From positions 1 through 64,000 of IMG/VR virus record IMGVR_UViG_3300021579_000007: a stretch of 64,000 nt of DNA, one strand, 5' to 3'. Numbering within the stretch: the first letter of the stretch is position 1; every line of letters starts with the position of its first letter. Below the pieces are notes generated by a model that was not told where the DNA came from, did no database searches, and saw only the letters and a program-made list of their open reading frames with translations. Shown in pieces: positions 22,972 to 33,100 of the stretch. Origin of the DNA: a virus. Made by a program: the position numbers and the translations under genes.

Positions 22972-23877
22972 TCACCACCATACCGGCAACGCCACAGGAG
23001 CCACATCGGGTAACACCACCGCGCTCACTCCCGTGGTCTTGCCGTCAACCGACTCGCCCACATAGAGCATATGGGGATCAGGACTGAACGCCGGGGTGAT
23101 CGCCCAGCCCGGCTCCGGTTGTCTGACGAGGTCTTCCTGACCCACACCCCAGATCAGACCGTCCGCGCTCGTCAGGTAATCAATCGCGCTCGCGTCCGGG
23201 TCGGTATCCGTACCCTCAAATGTCTCCGCGACCATTTCATAGAGGCCGAGGTCCGCATTCCACCGCACCTCCATGTTGTAGTAGAAAAACGGCGTGAAGA
23301 CGGACACCGGAGGTCCACAGGTCACCCCGTCCGGGCCGCAATCGCGGCGGGTCTGCTCGCCAAAGTCGGTCCCATTTGTGAAGAGCCACACATGCCCGTC
23401 AGGCCCCCTCGTCGCACCAGGAAGCCACGCCCCGTCTACGAGAATGACTGGCTTCGTCCATGTGCGTGCGCGGTCGGTTGAGAGGCTCACGCACACCTTG
23501 TTGTTCTCAAGCACAAAGCCGTTGAGTCCAGCGCCCACGCAGGTCGTGTAGCCGAGCCACACACCGTCCTGACGAATGACAAGATTCATGTCGTTGATGA
23601 GATTCATGCCAGTACTGACCGGATTGAGAGCGACCCACATATTCCAGCCGAAGATAGGGAAGAATGGGTCCTGCACGTCCGCGCAGTAAATCGTGTCGTG
23701 CAGATCCCCTTCTTCACCAAAGCCTCCCCAGCACAGGACGCCATCTTGAAATGAGGGGCTATAGAGAGCGTGTCCTGGAACGATGAGATGATGCTGGAGA
23801 TTTGGTGCTGCTCCCCACACGGGCAGCGCCAGCAGCAGCGCGACGCCGGCTAAAATATCACTCAGAGTCAGTTTCAT
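22972..23877 (-). CDS. Secreted beta-propeller protein, glycosidase-like
   Basis: 301 residues with a signal peptide (LSDILAGVALLLALPVWGAA) from ATG 23877, coupled by ATGA to the upstream gene. The body repeats propeller-like blades with D..G.W/L..T and S.D.ARTWTKP, VWLFTNG, LGLYEMVAE and YLTSADGLIW. The pattern recalls five-bladed glycoside hydrolases (GH32/43/68 style) or sialidase-type Asp boxes. Catalytic residues cannot be assigned. Exported to the periplasm or outside; unusual for a phage late gene. Confidence 0.6.
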   Translation of the reverse strand: MKLTLSDILAGVALLLALPVWGAAPNLQHHLIVPGHALYSPSFQDGVLCWGGFGEEGDLHDTIYCADVQDPFFPIFGWNMWVALNPVSTGMNLINDMNLVIRQDGVWLGYTTCVGAGLNGFVLENNKVCVSLSTDRARTWTKPVILVDGAWLPGATRGPDGHVWLFTNGTDFGEQTRRDCGPDGVTCGPPVSVFTPFFYYNMEVRWNADLGLYEMVAETFEGTDTDPDASAIDYLTSADGLIWGVGQEDLVRQPEPGWAITPAFSPDPHMLYVGESVDGKTTGVSAVVLPDVAPVALPVWW

Positions 23878-24089
23878 TGAATAATCCTCCGATGAATTGC
23901 CCATGAAGCACCCGTACATATGTTATTCAGCCGCATCTGCGCTCCGCATTTGCAACAGAAAACGCGCGCGCCGACAGCATGTGATGGCTCAGTTTTGCAG
24001 TAGCAGTGCTGACATGGCGGCAGACACGGACAGTACGCCACAAGAGGTCCCCATACTCGTTGACATCTCGGGCACATCCAACCTTCCAC
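23874..24089 (-). CDS. Double zinc-ribbon small protein
   Basis: 71 residues with many Cys: CPRCQRVWG at the start, CPCLPPCQHCYC in the middle and CCKCGAQM near the end. This is compatible with two zinc ribbons. It overlaps the downstream gene by ATGA. A + strand gene starts close to its 5' end. Unknown function. Confidence 0.6.
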   Translation of the reverse strand: MEGWMCPRCQRVWGPLVAYCPCLPPCQHCYCKTEPSHAVGARVFCCKCGAQMRLNNICTGASWAIHRRIIQ

Positions 24090-24147
24090 AGTGCGTCTCC
24101 TGTCCCTTGTTCAAAGGATTTTTTTCTGTTACAAAAGAGCGGTGCAT

Positions 24148-24468
24148 GTGACGGTCGAGATCAAAGATTTCCCCCTGCTCATGGCGGAAATTCACTCATT
24201 GAAGGAGGCACTCGTGGCTGCTATCGACGATTTCAATACTGCTATCCAAGCGTTTACAACTGAACTCGCCAGCGATCTGCAAAAGCTGAGCGATGCCACG
24301 ACAGCCGAACTCGCGCGTGTCACGGCGGCGCTCGGGACGAGTACCGATCCTGCGGTCATGACCGCGACTGCCTCTCTGCAAGCGGCCACGACCACCATGA
24401 AGACTGGCATACAGAGCGCCGTGGACGCGCTGAACTCGGAATTGCCCGCGCCGCCGCCAACTCCCTAA
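24148..24468 (+). CDS. Coiled-coil small protein on the opposite strand of the late block
   Basis: About 106 residues; the start is uncertain (GTG 24148, GTG 24142 or ATG 24181). The heptad-like helix (LKEALVAAIDDFNTAIQAFT, then ATASLQAATTTMKTGIQ) and PAPPPTP tail look like a genuine small protein. It is one of few + strand genes within 54-10 kb and converges with the gene at 24478. Confidence 0.55.
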   Translation: MTVEIKDFPLLMAEIHSLKEALVAAIDDFNTAIQAFTTELASDLQKLSDATTAELARVTAALGTSTDPAVMTATASLQAATTTMKTGIQSAVDALNSELPAPPPTP

Positions 24469-24477
24469 ATTCTCTTT

Positions 24478-24921
24478 TCATGGCTCCTTGCGGGGACTTT
24501 GATCAGCCCCCGCAGTTTCCTTCACTGGCGCCACCGCCTGAAGATTCCGCCGCACCCGCCGTATCTGCTCCAGGGGGTGTTCCTCCTCAGTTTCTATCTC
24601 CGTCCCATCATCCTGAAGATGCGTGACAATCCGCGTGATCTTGAAGCCGTGCTCAGGGTGGGGCCGAATCCGCATGGTGTGATGATCGCGCAGAAAGACA
24701 TGCCAGTGCCCCGGTTCAGTGATGACGGTGGTGAGGTCGATCACGACATGGTCAGGATGGGACTTCACGCCGTCCGCGACGATTTCCCCGGTCCTTACAT
24801 CTTCATCCCGATAGAGCGGTGGGAGGATGTTGGCGAACTCTAGCTCGGGCGTGACGTGGTTGAAGGCCCAAATTATCTGGCCGCTCGGGTCCACCACGGC
24901 GGTTTTCATGGGGAGTCGCAT
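24478..24921 (-). CDS. Unknown protein downstream of the tail tip gene
   Basis: 147 residues; ATG 24921 (or an internal Met 5 codons later) behind AGGAGGATACGAC. A beta-rich domain (VVDPSGQIIWAFNHVTPE, then VIDLTTVITEPGHWHVFLRD) is followed by an acidic/basic tail. No family recognised. The repeated 24-bp element lies just upstream. Confidence 0.55.
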   Translation of the reverse strand: MRLPMKTAVVDPSGQIIWAFNHVTPELEFANILPPLYRDEDVRTGEIVADGVKSHPDHVVIDLTTVITEPGHWHVFLRDHHTMRIRPHPEHGFKITRIVTHLQDDGTEIETEEEHPLEQIRRVRRNLQAVAPVKETAGADQSPRKEP

Positions 24922-24946
24922 TGTCGTATCCTCCTACATTACATGA

Positions 24947-24970
24947 GCGGCTAGGGAATGACTAGCTATC
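24947..24970. repeat. 24-bp repeated element, copy 2
   Basis: Begins GCGGCTAGGGAATGACTAGC; 22 of 24 bases match 17627-17650. It sits in the 100-bp gap before the gene at 24478-24921, about 26 bp upstream of its ATG, a promoter-like position. Confidence 0.55.
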
Positions 24971-25021
24971 AGTGCCGAAGCCTCCAACAAAGATAAAACA
25001 GAATGTGATTATTTAATAGTG

Positions 25022-28000
25022 TCACAGAACGTGCTGAAAAAGAGATAAGGTTAAGTGAATTCCGATAGTTAGGGTCCAAAACCATAACGAAAGATCGCCC
25101 GCGTTGCGAATGACGGACGGATCAGCGTTGAACTGCCACGCACTGACAAGATTCGTGCGCTGCTCCCATGGGCCGACGAGCGTTGCCGCATGAGCAGCCG
25201 GTGTATCTGCTACGTCAATTGAAAGCCCGGGGGTCACTGAAAGCGCGGGGGAGACGGTAAACGTGAGAATGCGTCGCGTATAGGGATTCAAGTTCCCGCC
25301 GGTAATGAGCGTTGAATTCATATTTTGACGGTCAACGGTCGTCGTCTGCGGGATCGTCACGCTGACTGACGTGGCAAACGAGCTGACCTGCCCGCAGGAA
25401 TTTTTTGCCCGCACCGAGTAGAAATAGGCGGTGCTGTAGACGCCAGACGAATCGACGTATTTGCTCGACACCCCCGCGGCATCCCCGACCTTCGCCACCT
25501 GGTCTATTTTCGTCGTGTTGTCGGTGAAGGAGTTGGACGTGCTGCGGTGAATCTCAATTGCCGCCAGATCAATGTTAGTCGGATTCGTCCAGGTCAGGAT
25601 GGTCTGCCCTGGCTTCGTCATGCCGGCAAGGCTGGTAGGGGCAGACGGTGCGCCCGGGGTGGCCCCGGTGGTGACCGGCCCGAGCACGGCGTTGATGCCC
25701 TCTTGAAAACTAGCGTTGTTGAGACCGGCAAAGGCATAGACGCGATAGTAGAAGGCCGTGCCGGTCGGCAGGCCATCAAACAGGGCTGCGAGAGTCCCTC
25801 CGGGCAGTGTCGGGATTGACTGGGTTTTGAATGGCACGCCAGACGCGTCCGTGATCTTAAAGACCAGCGCCGTCACGTTCGCGGTACTTGGCGCCGTCGC
25901 CGTCACCGGCACTGTGACCGTCACGACGCCAGCGGCGGAGATGGTATAGGTGTTCGTGCCGGTAGAGAATGCGGTGGGAATGTCAGGCAGGGTCTGAGTG
26001 TAGTCCGTCAGGATCAAGGCCGTATTCGGCGCTTGGTTCGCACCCGCAGTGTAGGAATACGCAGCGGCATTCCAGCCACGCAAGCCGAATTGCAGGGTCT
26101 CGCCCTCGACGCGTATCAGGGAGAGCAGTCGTCGGTCTTGGACAAACTTCCAGTTGGGCGCGGTGAATTTTACGCGCTGCCCGAGCCGCAGGAACCGTAC
26201 CGAGCGGTGGGCGGTCACTGTGATCAGGCGCCGGCCGTAGTAGGCGGTATAGAGGCGGAACTGGCATTCACCGTCCGCTGTGCGGAAGTCGCGGATATAG
26301 TCATTGGTCTCAATGACTTCCGTCCCAACGTCGGTTGCAGACAAGACGGTTGTTGAGCGGGACGGACCGAGTACGTATTTGAGATTCCCGGTAAATCCAG
26401 GATCCGGCGCGCAACTGAGCGTCAGCGTCTTGACCCGTTGCGCCAGCGCGGTAATGATCTCGCCCTCATACGAGGCATTTTGCCAGGCTGTTGATCCGTA
26501 GTCGCCGTCGCCCAGCTCGACCGCCACCCCGTTCTCGTCCTTGGGATCGGCCCAGGTCACGGCGGCCTCAGTGGACCAGGTCGCGCCGGCAAGCAGGGCA
26601 TACCAGGTTGAGGTCACGAGATCAAAGGCGCTGGTCTGGCCCACCTCGTTCATCTGCATATAAAAGACCAGCCCCGTTTCTAAGCGTTCCAGCTCGCGGT
26701 CTTTCCAGTCGATGATGTTGGTCAGCGACCGCGCGACGTTCCAGATCCGCACCTCATCCAGCAAGCCATTGGTGTAGGTGATGCCAGTGCCCGCATTGTC
26801 CCGTGATCGGCCCAGTTCAAAGGGTGCGACGGTATCGCTCATGCTCGCGCCGCCCTTGGCCGCCGTTGCCACTTGCACGCCGTTCTTATACAGAAAGCAA
26901 TTCGCGCCATCAGCAACCAGGGCGAAGTGATTCCAGTTCGTGTCGTAGGTCGTGTTGACCTGATACACGACGGTCGCGCCGTTGCTGTTCCAGGCGCGGA
27001 ACTCCAGCGTGCCGCCCACACTCGTCCAGATGGCATATTCCTCAGCCGTGGCGGCCGTGCGCTTGCGCAGAATACCCATTGCCGTGGTCGTGTCGTTGGC
27101 CTTGAGCCAGAACTCGATGGTAAAAATGTTTCCTGTGAAACTCAGGTCCGCGCGATCGCCGACGGCGATATACTGACTGCTGGCCGCTGTCAGAGACAGG
27201 GCAGAGTTGACATGATCGACGAACATGCGATACGCGCCCCCGGAAAATCGCTCATAATACGCACCGTGCAACGCCAGTTCGTTGAGCACATCACGCAATG
27301 GGCGCAGTGAGGAGAGGCCGCCGTCTATGCGGTAGCCGGTCGGGTTGACCAAGCTCAGGTAGTGCGCGGCAGCCAGGGCAAAGTTCTGCGTATCCGCCGT
27401 TTTCCCGCCGCCATACGAGGCATCTGTCAACATGAATTTTGCTGCTAAGGCCGGGTTACGGCTAAACTCGCGCGACACCAGATCCGCTTGAATAGCGGGC
27501 ACTCGACCGCCTGGCGAGCGCGGTGCGGTGAGGAACTGTGCCAGCAGGAAGCTGCCCCAGGCGACCGGGCTCCATTGGTCGCGCGGGACCACCCCGGCGT
27601 CGCGGTAGAGTTCGTTGATCACGTTTGGCACTAACTGTGTCGCAGTCGGCCCGGCAACCCACGTGTGGCCCGTCAGCGTTGCATCATTGCCGTTGGGACT
27701 GTTGTCAGCGGCAACCGATCCGGTATTCTCGTTCATCGGCCAGTAGCCCATCAGGCCGGTCTCATAGCCCGTCTTGAGGGCGTTAAAATGAAAGAGTATT
27801 TCCTGGTCGTCCAGCACGCGATTCCAGATCCGCGCCTCGCTCAGCGACCCGGTGAACGCGCCGCCGGTTAGTAATGCCGCGCCAGAGCTGAAGGTGCCGC
27901 CACCGGTGGTAAACGTGCCAGTGTAGGCCGTGGTCGTCAGTAAGAGTCCATCGCCATAGACCTTGAGCGTGAGGGTGGCCACGTTAATTGAGAAGGCCGC

Positions 28001-29353
28001 ATGGTGCCAGACGTTGTCCGTCCACACACCGGAGGCACTTGAGGTGGTCGCGCCGACTGAGGTTTGTATTGCGGCCTGCAGGCCACCTGCGGTCGTATTG
28101 AGGCGCAGTGTCCAGCCGTGCCCTCCGGTCCAGGTCCTGCCCATCAGCACCGGGTTGCCTGTCGCACTCGACACTTTGAACCAAATCTCCGCTGTCAGGG
28201 TCGTGAAGTTGTAGCGGTCTGGATTCGCATAGGTCGCCGCGCCGGCACCGCTGAAGGAGGGACCGGAGTTGATGATGGCCGGGAGCCGGATCGCGCCGAA
28301 GTCCCAGATCGCGATCTTGTTGATCGTCGCTGTGTTGGTTGCTGGGAGTTTAAGAAAAGGTGTTCCCACGTTGTAGGTCGGCGTGACATTCTCGTTGAAG
28401 ATCGAGACCCTGACGTTGCCGTTGCGGTCCACGATGGCGGCATTGGCGATATAAGCAACGTAGGTGCCTGCCGCATTATTTTCGCAGCCGACCAGAAAGG
28501 TGGTGATCGTTTTGCCGATGAGCGCCGCCGGCAAGGGAATGTCCCGCCTATACCACCGGGCATTTGCAGAGGCGCTCAGGTCCGTGGCCGGGTGGCTCGA
28601 GAGGCCGTTCTGGTCTACCGCCGCGGTCGCGTGCAGGAGAGTGGTCCCATCCCAGAGACTCAGGCCGACGAGGACCCCGGCGGCCGCAAGAAAAATGTCA
28701 TAGACGAGTCGATCACCGTTCTGTGTCAAGGTATCTGGCACGCTGGTATCATCAGCATAAAAATACTTGTCCGCATCCGCTGAAGCAGCAATCACAAAGG
28801 TGCAGGTCAGCACGGTCGCGTGACAGAGCGCCAGGTCCACCTTTGACATGATGCCGAATGGAACTCGTACCATCGCCTTCGTGTCACGCAAAGCACTGTG
28901 GTCACTGGATGGGAACGCATCACTAATGGCGACGCCAGGCACCAGCGAAGTAAACCCGTCCGTGTCTTGCGTGCTGATGCGCAGTTGCGCCGAGGTGCGG
29001 CCGATGCCGCCAGGCGTATCAATCACCGTGCCGTCCAGGTCGAGCACGGTCTTGATAGGGGACTGCTCCAGGTCGGTCACCTCCACATGCGCCTGCTTGC
29101 CGAGAATCTCGCCCAGCGTGAGCAGATATGAGGGCGTGTTCAGGGTCGGCGTCACGAGAATGTTCGTCACTTCCAGTGTCGCCTCTCGCGCTCCCTGCAC
29201 GCCGGCGCCGAGGTCAGGCAGGGCTTTCTCAATCACGACTGACTTGACCAGCATGCCCTCGTAGGTGGGAATGGCGTCATCTTCGGCATCGGTCCACAAG
29301 ACCGTACCGGAATCAAGCGTGAGGCTGGCGCGGGTGCGCAGGGCTTTGGTCAT
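25022..29353 (-). CDS. Tail tip / central fibre protein with LamG and FN3 domains
   Basis: 1443 residues. An N-terminal tail-assembly part comes first. Two LamG/concanavalin-like domains follow: one at about 390-520 (AEIWFKVSS, WHHAAFSINV, EARIWNRVL) and one at about 730-880 (IEFWLKAN, WNHFALVADG, DEVRIWNVAR). A middle region fits tail-hub proteins and FN3-like repeats lie towards the C-terminus (FYYRVYAFAGLN, ILTWTNPTN). LamG domains often bind sugars, so this is a candidate receptor-binding protein. It overlaps the upstream gene by 4 nt. Confidence 0.75.
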   Translation of the reverse strand: MTKALRTRASLTLDSGTVLWTDAEDDAIPTYEGMLVKSVVIEKALPDLGAGVQGAREATLEVTNILVTPTLNTPSYLLTLGEILGKQAHVEVTDLEQSPIKTVLDLDGTVIDTPGGIGRTSAQLRISTQDTDGFTSLVPGVAISDAFPSSDHSALRDTKAMVRVPFGIMSKVDLALCHATVLTCTFVIAASADADKYFYADDTSVPDTLTQNGDRLVYDIFLAAAGVLVGLSLWDGTTLLHATAAVDQNGLSSHPATDLSASANARWYRRDIPLPAALIGKTITTFLVGCENNAAGTYVAYIANAAIVDRNGNVRVSIFNENVTPTYNVGTPFLKLPATNTATINKIAIWDFGAIRLPAIINSGPSFSGAGAATYANPDRYNFTTLTAEIWFKVSSATGNPVLMGRTWTGGHGWTLRLNTTAGGLQAAIQTSVGATTSSASGVWTDNVWHHAAFSINVATLTLKVYGDGLLLTTTAYTGTFTTGGGTFSSGAALLTGGAFTGSLSEARIWNRVLDDQEILFHFNALKTGYETGLMGYWPMNENTGSVAADNSPNGNDATLTGHTWVAGPTATQLVPNVINELYRDAGVVPRDQWSPVAWGSFLLAQFLTAPRSPGGRVPAIQADLVSREFSRNPALAAKFMLTDASYGGGKTADTQNFALAAAHYLSLVNPTGYRIDGGLSSLRPLRDVLNELALHGAYYERFSGGAYRMFVDHVNSALSLTAASSQYIAVGDRADLSFTGNIFTIEFWLKANDTTTAMGILRKRTAATAEEYAIWTSVGGTLEFRAWNSNGATVVYQVNTTYDTNWNHFALVADGANCFLYKNGVQVATAAKGGASMSDTVAPFELGRSRDNAGTGITYTNGLLDEVRIWNVARSLTNIIDWKDRELERLETGLVFYMQMNEVGQTSAFDLVTSTWYALLAGATWSTEAAVTWADPKDENGVAVELGDGDYGSTAWQNASYEGEIITALAQRVKTLTLSCAPDPGFTGNLKYVLGPSRSTTVLSATDVGTEVIETNDYIRDFRTADGECQFRLYTAYYGRRLITVTAHRSVRFLRLGQRVKFTAPNWKFVQDRRLLSLIRVEGETLQFGLRGWNAAAYSYTAGANQAPNTALILTDYTQTLPDIPTAFSTGTNTYTISAAGVVTVTVPVTATAPSTANVTALVFKITDASGVPFKTQSIPTLPGGTLAALFDGLPTGTAFYYRVYAFAGLNNASFQEGINAVLGPVTTGATPGAPSAPTSLAGMTKPGQTILTWTNPTNIDLAAIEIHRSTSNSFTDNTTKIDQVAKVGDAAGVSSKYVDSSGVYSTAYFYSVRAKNSCGQVSSFATSVSVTIPQTTTVDRQNMNSTLITGGNLNPYTRRILTFTVSPALSVTPGLSIDVADTPAAHAATLVGPWEQRTNLVSAWQFNADPSVIRNAGDLSLWFWTLTIGIHLTLSLFQHVL

Positions 29354-30123
29354 GACTTGGCGATGTAGCCGATATGCTCACGCAGGGTGAGACTGGGGTG
29401 ATAATTAGGGCCATCCCAAGACGTGGTCGGTTCCACCACGGACTTCATCAAGTAAATCTCCGAGTCGTTCCCGTTATTGAAAAAGAAGTGAAAGGGCGTG
29501 GAGTGACCGAAGAGCGTGATATTGCGCCACTCATCGAGTTGCGCAGGAGGGAGCACCTGATTCTCGATCGGGATCTCGAGATAGAACGGCCCGGCCTCGG
29601 CATCACTCAGGCCATTGCTGAGCATCGCCTGCCGCTGCTTGATCTGCATGCCGGTCCAGGGATTGGCGGTCATTGTGGTCACAGCGGAGAGGATGCCAAC
29701 ATAGGCGATCTGAAAGCCGGGCGAACCATCCAGCACGGACTGCACGATCACGCGCAATCTGAGGTACTGTTTTGTCGCCACTTTCGCTATGCGTAACTTC
29801 GTGCGATTCGTCCACTTGTCGGTGAGCAGGGTATGGGTCGTGTCGTCGGCGTTGTAGCTCACATCGGTCGGCGTGGCCACGGTGCCGGTCGCAACGTGCA
29901 ACGTCGTAAAGTTTGCGTCGTAGATTTCTACCTCGACGATGCTCAGGGCGGAGCCAAGATCGAAGACAATGTCCTGCTGGACGGCCAGACTCGTGGACAT
30001 CCACGGACGCAGCGGGAAGTTTTTGTCCAGCATGCGCGTGGCCGGATAGCCCGCAACTGCCGACGTGACCGAGCTAATGACCGCGGTTCTGAAGCTGTTG
30101 GAGTATTGGACATTCCCGGCCAT
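29350..30123 (-). CDS. Distal tail-like protein with discoidin-type N-terminus
   Basis: 257 residues. The first 150 resemble a discoidin/F5_F8-like sandwich (PLRPWMSTSLAVQQDIVFDL, then VEVEIYDANFTTLH), and the last 80 fit a tail-associated domain (FHFFFNNGNDSEIYLMKSVV). Position between tape measure and tail tip is where distal tail proteins lie. Starts 1 nt before the tape measure stop region. Confidence 0.6.
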   Translation of the reverse strand: MAGNVQYSNSFRTAVISSVTSAVAGYPATRMLDKNFPLRPWMSTSLAVQQDIVFDLGSALSIVEVEIYDANFTTLHVATGTVATPTDVSYNADDTTHTLLTDKWTNRTKLRIAKVATKQYLRLRVIVQSVLDGSPGFQIAYVGILSAVTTMTANPWTGMQIKQRQAMLSNGLSDAEAGPFYLEIPIENQVLPPAQLDEWRNITLFGHSTPFHFFFNNGNDSEIYLMKSVVEPTTSWDGPNYHPSLTLREHIGYIAKS

Positions 30124-30124
30124 C

Positions 30125-33100
30125 TTATTTCCTCAGCGTCAACTCTTGCCGGACCACTTTGCCACCACGCCCGCCCCAGGCTTTCAGGAAAAAGTCATCA
30201 GCATGCTGGTCGAGTTCCTTGCGCACCTGTCTGCCCACCGCATCCGCGAGGTCCTGTGGATCGTCACTGCCCCCATCGACGCGGACGGAAATCTGCGGGC
30301 TATACTGGATCACTGGTGGTGCGGTGCTCACGGCGGGTGCCGTTACCGCCTGCAGCTTCGACACCGGCGCGATGGCGACCAATTCCCCCGCATGCGCGAG
30401 AAAAAGCTGATCCTGTGTGAGTGTACCCAAGAAGCCGCTGGCCGCTGAGGTCATGCCGCCCAGTGGATGATGAGGGTTAGGGACTGTCTCTGGGGGCGTG
30501 CGTGAGACTGGATGCGTCATCGCATCAAGTTGTTTTTGGAGGATCGCAATCTGGGCTACTGCCAGGGCATCCTCTTGCGCGGCCAGGGCGCGCAACGCTG
30601 TCACCGTTGCCGTGCGCAAGTCGGCGATGGCCGCCGCCGTGGTGTCTACCTGGTGAGAGGCCACGACCTGCAATCCCTGCAACTCCTTCACCACGTCATC
30701 GCGCAAATTGGCGAATCGCTGGTCACTGGTTGAGAGGAAGGTAGATGCGGTTTGCACCTGATTCTGTAAATTCGTCGCCAGGCTCTGCACCAACGCCGGC
30801 TGATCTGCCGGAGCCGCAGTCTTGATCTGCGCGCGCAACTGAGCGGCTTGGATCTGGAGAAACGCAAGTTGCTCGGTCCCACTACTCCCAGGTCCCTTGG
30901 CGACAATGCTGGTAATGGCGTCCTGGATGGTCCTGGTCGTCGTTTGCCAGTCTTTTTGTATCTGCTGCAGCGATGCCACCTCCGCCGTGTAGCGGTCCAC
31001 TGTAGTAGTGCGGAGCTGATTCGTGAGCGTCTGGGCTTTGGCCAGGTCCTCAAGTGAGAGTTTTGTCCCCGCGTTGAACTGATCGAGCAGCGGTTGCAAC
31101 TGATTTTTGATCGCATCATATTTGACCTTGGCCACGGCCTCAGCCGATAAGGCACCGATCTGCCCGAGCTGCTCGGCGAGCGTCGTGCCGATCGCAATAC
31201 GCGCCTGCGCCAGCGCATCAATCTGCTTGGCGAGGTCTTGCACGGATGTTGCCGCCGTCTTTGCGGCAAACCCCATGGACTTCAAAGAATCGACAAGATG
31301 AGAGTCAGCAGTGGGATCCGCTAACGCACGTTCGATAAAATTATGCGGTGCCGTACCGACGGGCCCACCAGTGGCAAAGTGCGCGACCTCCATGCCGGCG
31401 TTGATTTGCGCGAGTAAAGCGAGGTGCTTCTGCGCATCTTTCGCGTTGACGACAAACTCACCAGGGGCGAGCATGGCCGGCACCGTGTCACCCGTGCCCG
31501 AACCGCCAACGAGGCCACCACCCGCATGTCCAGTCGCGGCCGGAGCCGCAGGGATGTGGATGGTGGCGCTCGCGATCGCTGCATTTTGCAGGGCGGTTGC
31601 CAGCGCCTGGGCCTGCGAGGCGGAGGAGGTGATGTTCGCCAACGCCTTCTCCATCGCGCCCCGTATCCCGTCTGCCTCGCTCCCGGCATCCTTGAGCGTT
31701 GGCGGCAAGAGCCCGGATTTTGCCAGGGCATCGGCCAGTGACTTTGCGACCGCATTGCCGGCGTCCCCTGCCAATCCCAGCGAATCTTTCATTTTCGCTA
31801 GCTCAGGAAGAGAGAGCCCAGCCGCCTTCGCCGCAGCGCCGAGCGCGTCAGTGAGATTCCCTCCAGATGCACCGGCAGCGAGCATCGCATCCTTCACTTT
31901 CGCAATTTCTTCTGCACTTCCTCCTGCTGCCTTCAGTGCTGCTTGCAAAGCATCCACCATCGCACCAGTATTATCCGCTGCTGCTTTCGCCGCGTCTGCC
32001 GTTTGACTCGTCTGGTCGGTCACCGCCTTTTGCTTATCTGCGAGCGGACCGAGCAGGTCATTGAGAGGGTTATTAATAAATCCTTGCTGATGTGCACCTG
32101 TACCATCATCCCCGAGAAGAGGACCCAGTGCCTTGCGTAACTCGTCACCCGTGACGCCGATGGCGGCCGCCAACTTCTCGATCTCCGGCTTAGCCGCCGC
32201 GAACGCCCCGGCGATGCCCTTGGTGAAAGTGGAGAGGTCGATCTTGCCCGCGATGTAGGAGTTTTCGAGATCCGTTATTTTCGCGAGCGCCGGACCAAGC
32301 GCACTACTTGTGAGGGCGGCGTTGGTGAATCCGGTAATGACGGCATTTGTGATCGAGGTCGCGATGGAATTTTCTAGGCCCTTGGTGAAGGATGCGCCAA
32401 TGTCGGTCGCGCTTGCGCCGTTCTTGATCCCGTCTGAGATGGCCGTGGATGCGGCGGAGCGAATGTCAGCCGCGAAGGCTCCGCCCTTCAGGTCTGCCGC
32501 CGCCGTGGCATCCTTCGCCGCCGCTGCTAGGTCTGCACTGGCATTTGCGGCATCCTTCAGGCCAGCCGCGAAGTCCTTCGCGAACAGTCCCGCCGAGTGC
32601 AACGCACCATCCACCTTCGTGATCTGGTCGGCGGTCAGTCCGGCTGAGGCAAGGGCGTCGTCAAAGGCTTTCTTGACGGCATCCGCGTCTTGCGTTGCGA
32701 TGCCACTGAGATTTTCTGGAAGCTTGAGGTTCGCGAAAGCACTGCGCACGTCAACAATCTGACTGGCAGTGAGGCCGACCCCCTTGAGGATACTTTCGAC
32801 CGCGTCACCCGTACTCGTTGCGGCGGTGGTTGTTTTGTTGAAAGCGTCAGGCAACGCTCCCGCCGCTCCCAACACACTTTTCACGTTGTCATAAACCACG
32901 CCGACGCGCGTACCCAGCAGGTCTATCGTTGCGGAGTCCAGCGGTTTGGTCAGGTCGATGCCCTTGAACACGTCTCCTATCCCCTCGGCAATGGTCTTCG
33001 CTATCAGCTCGTCCCGAATCACCTGTTGCAGGTTCGTCTTGAAATTGATCTCAACCTGGGCCGTCGTGAGGTTCCCTGAGATGCCTTCTGTGATCGCCTT

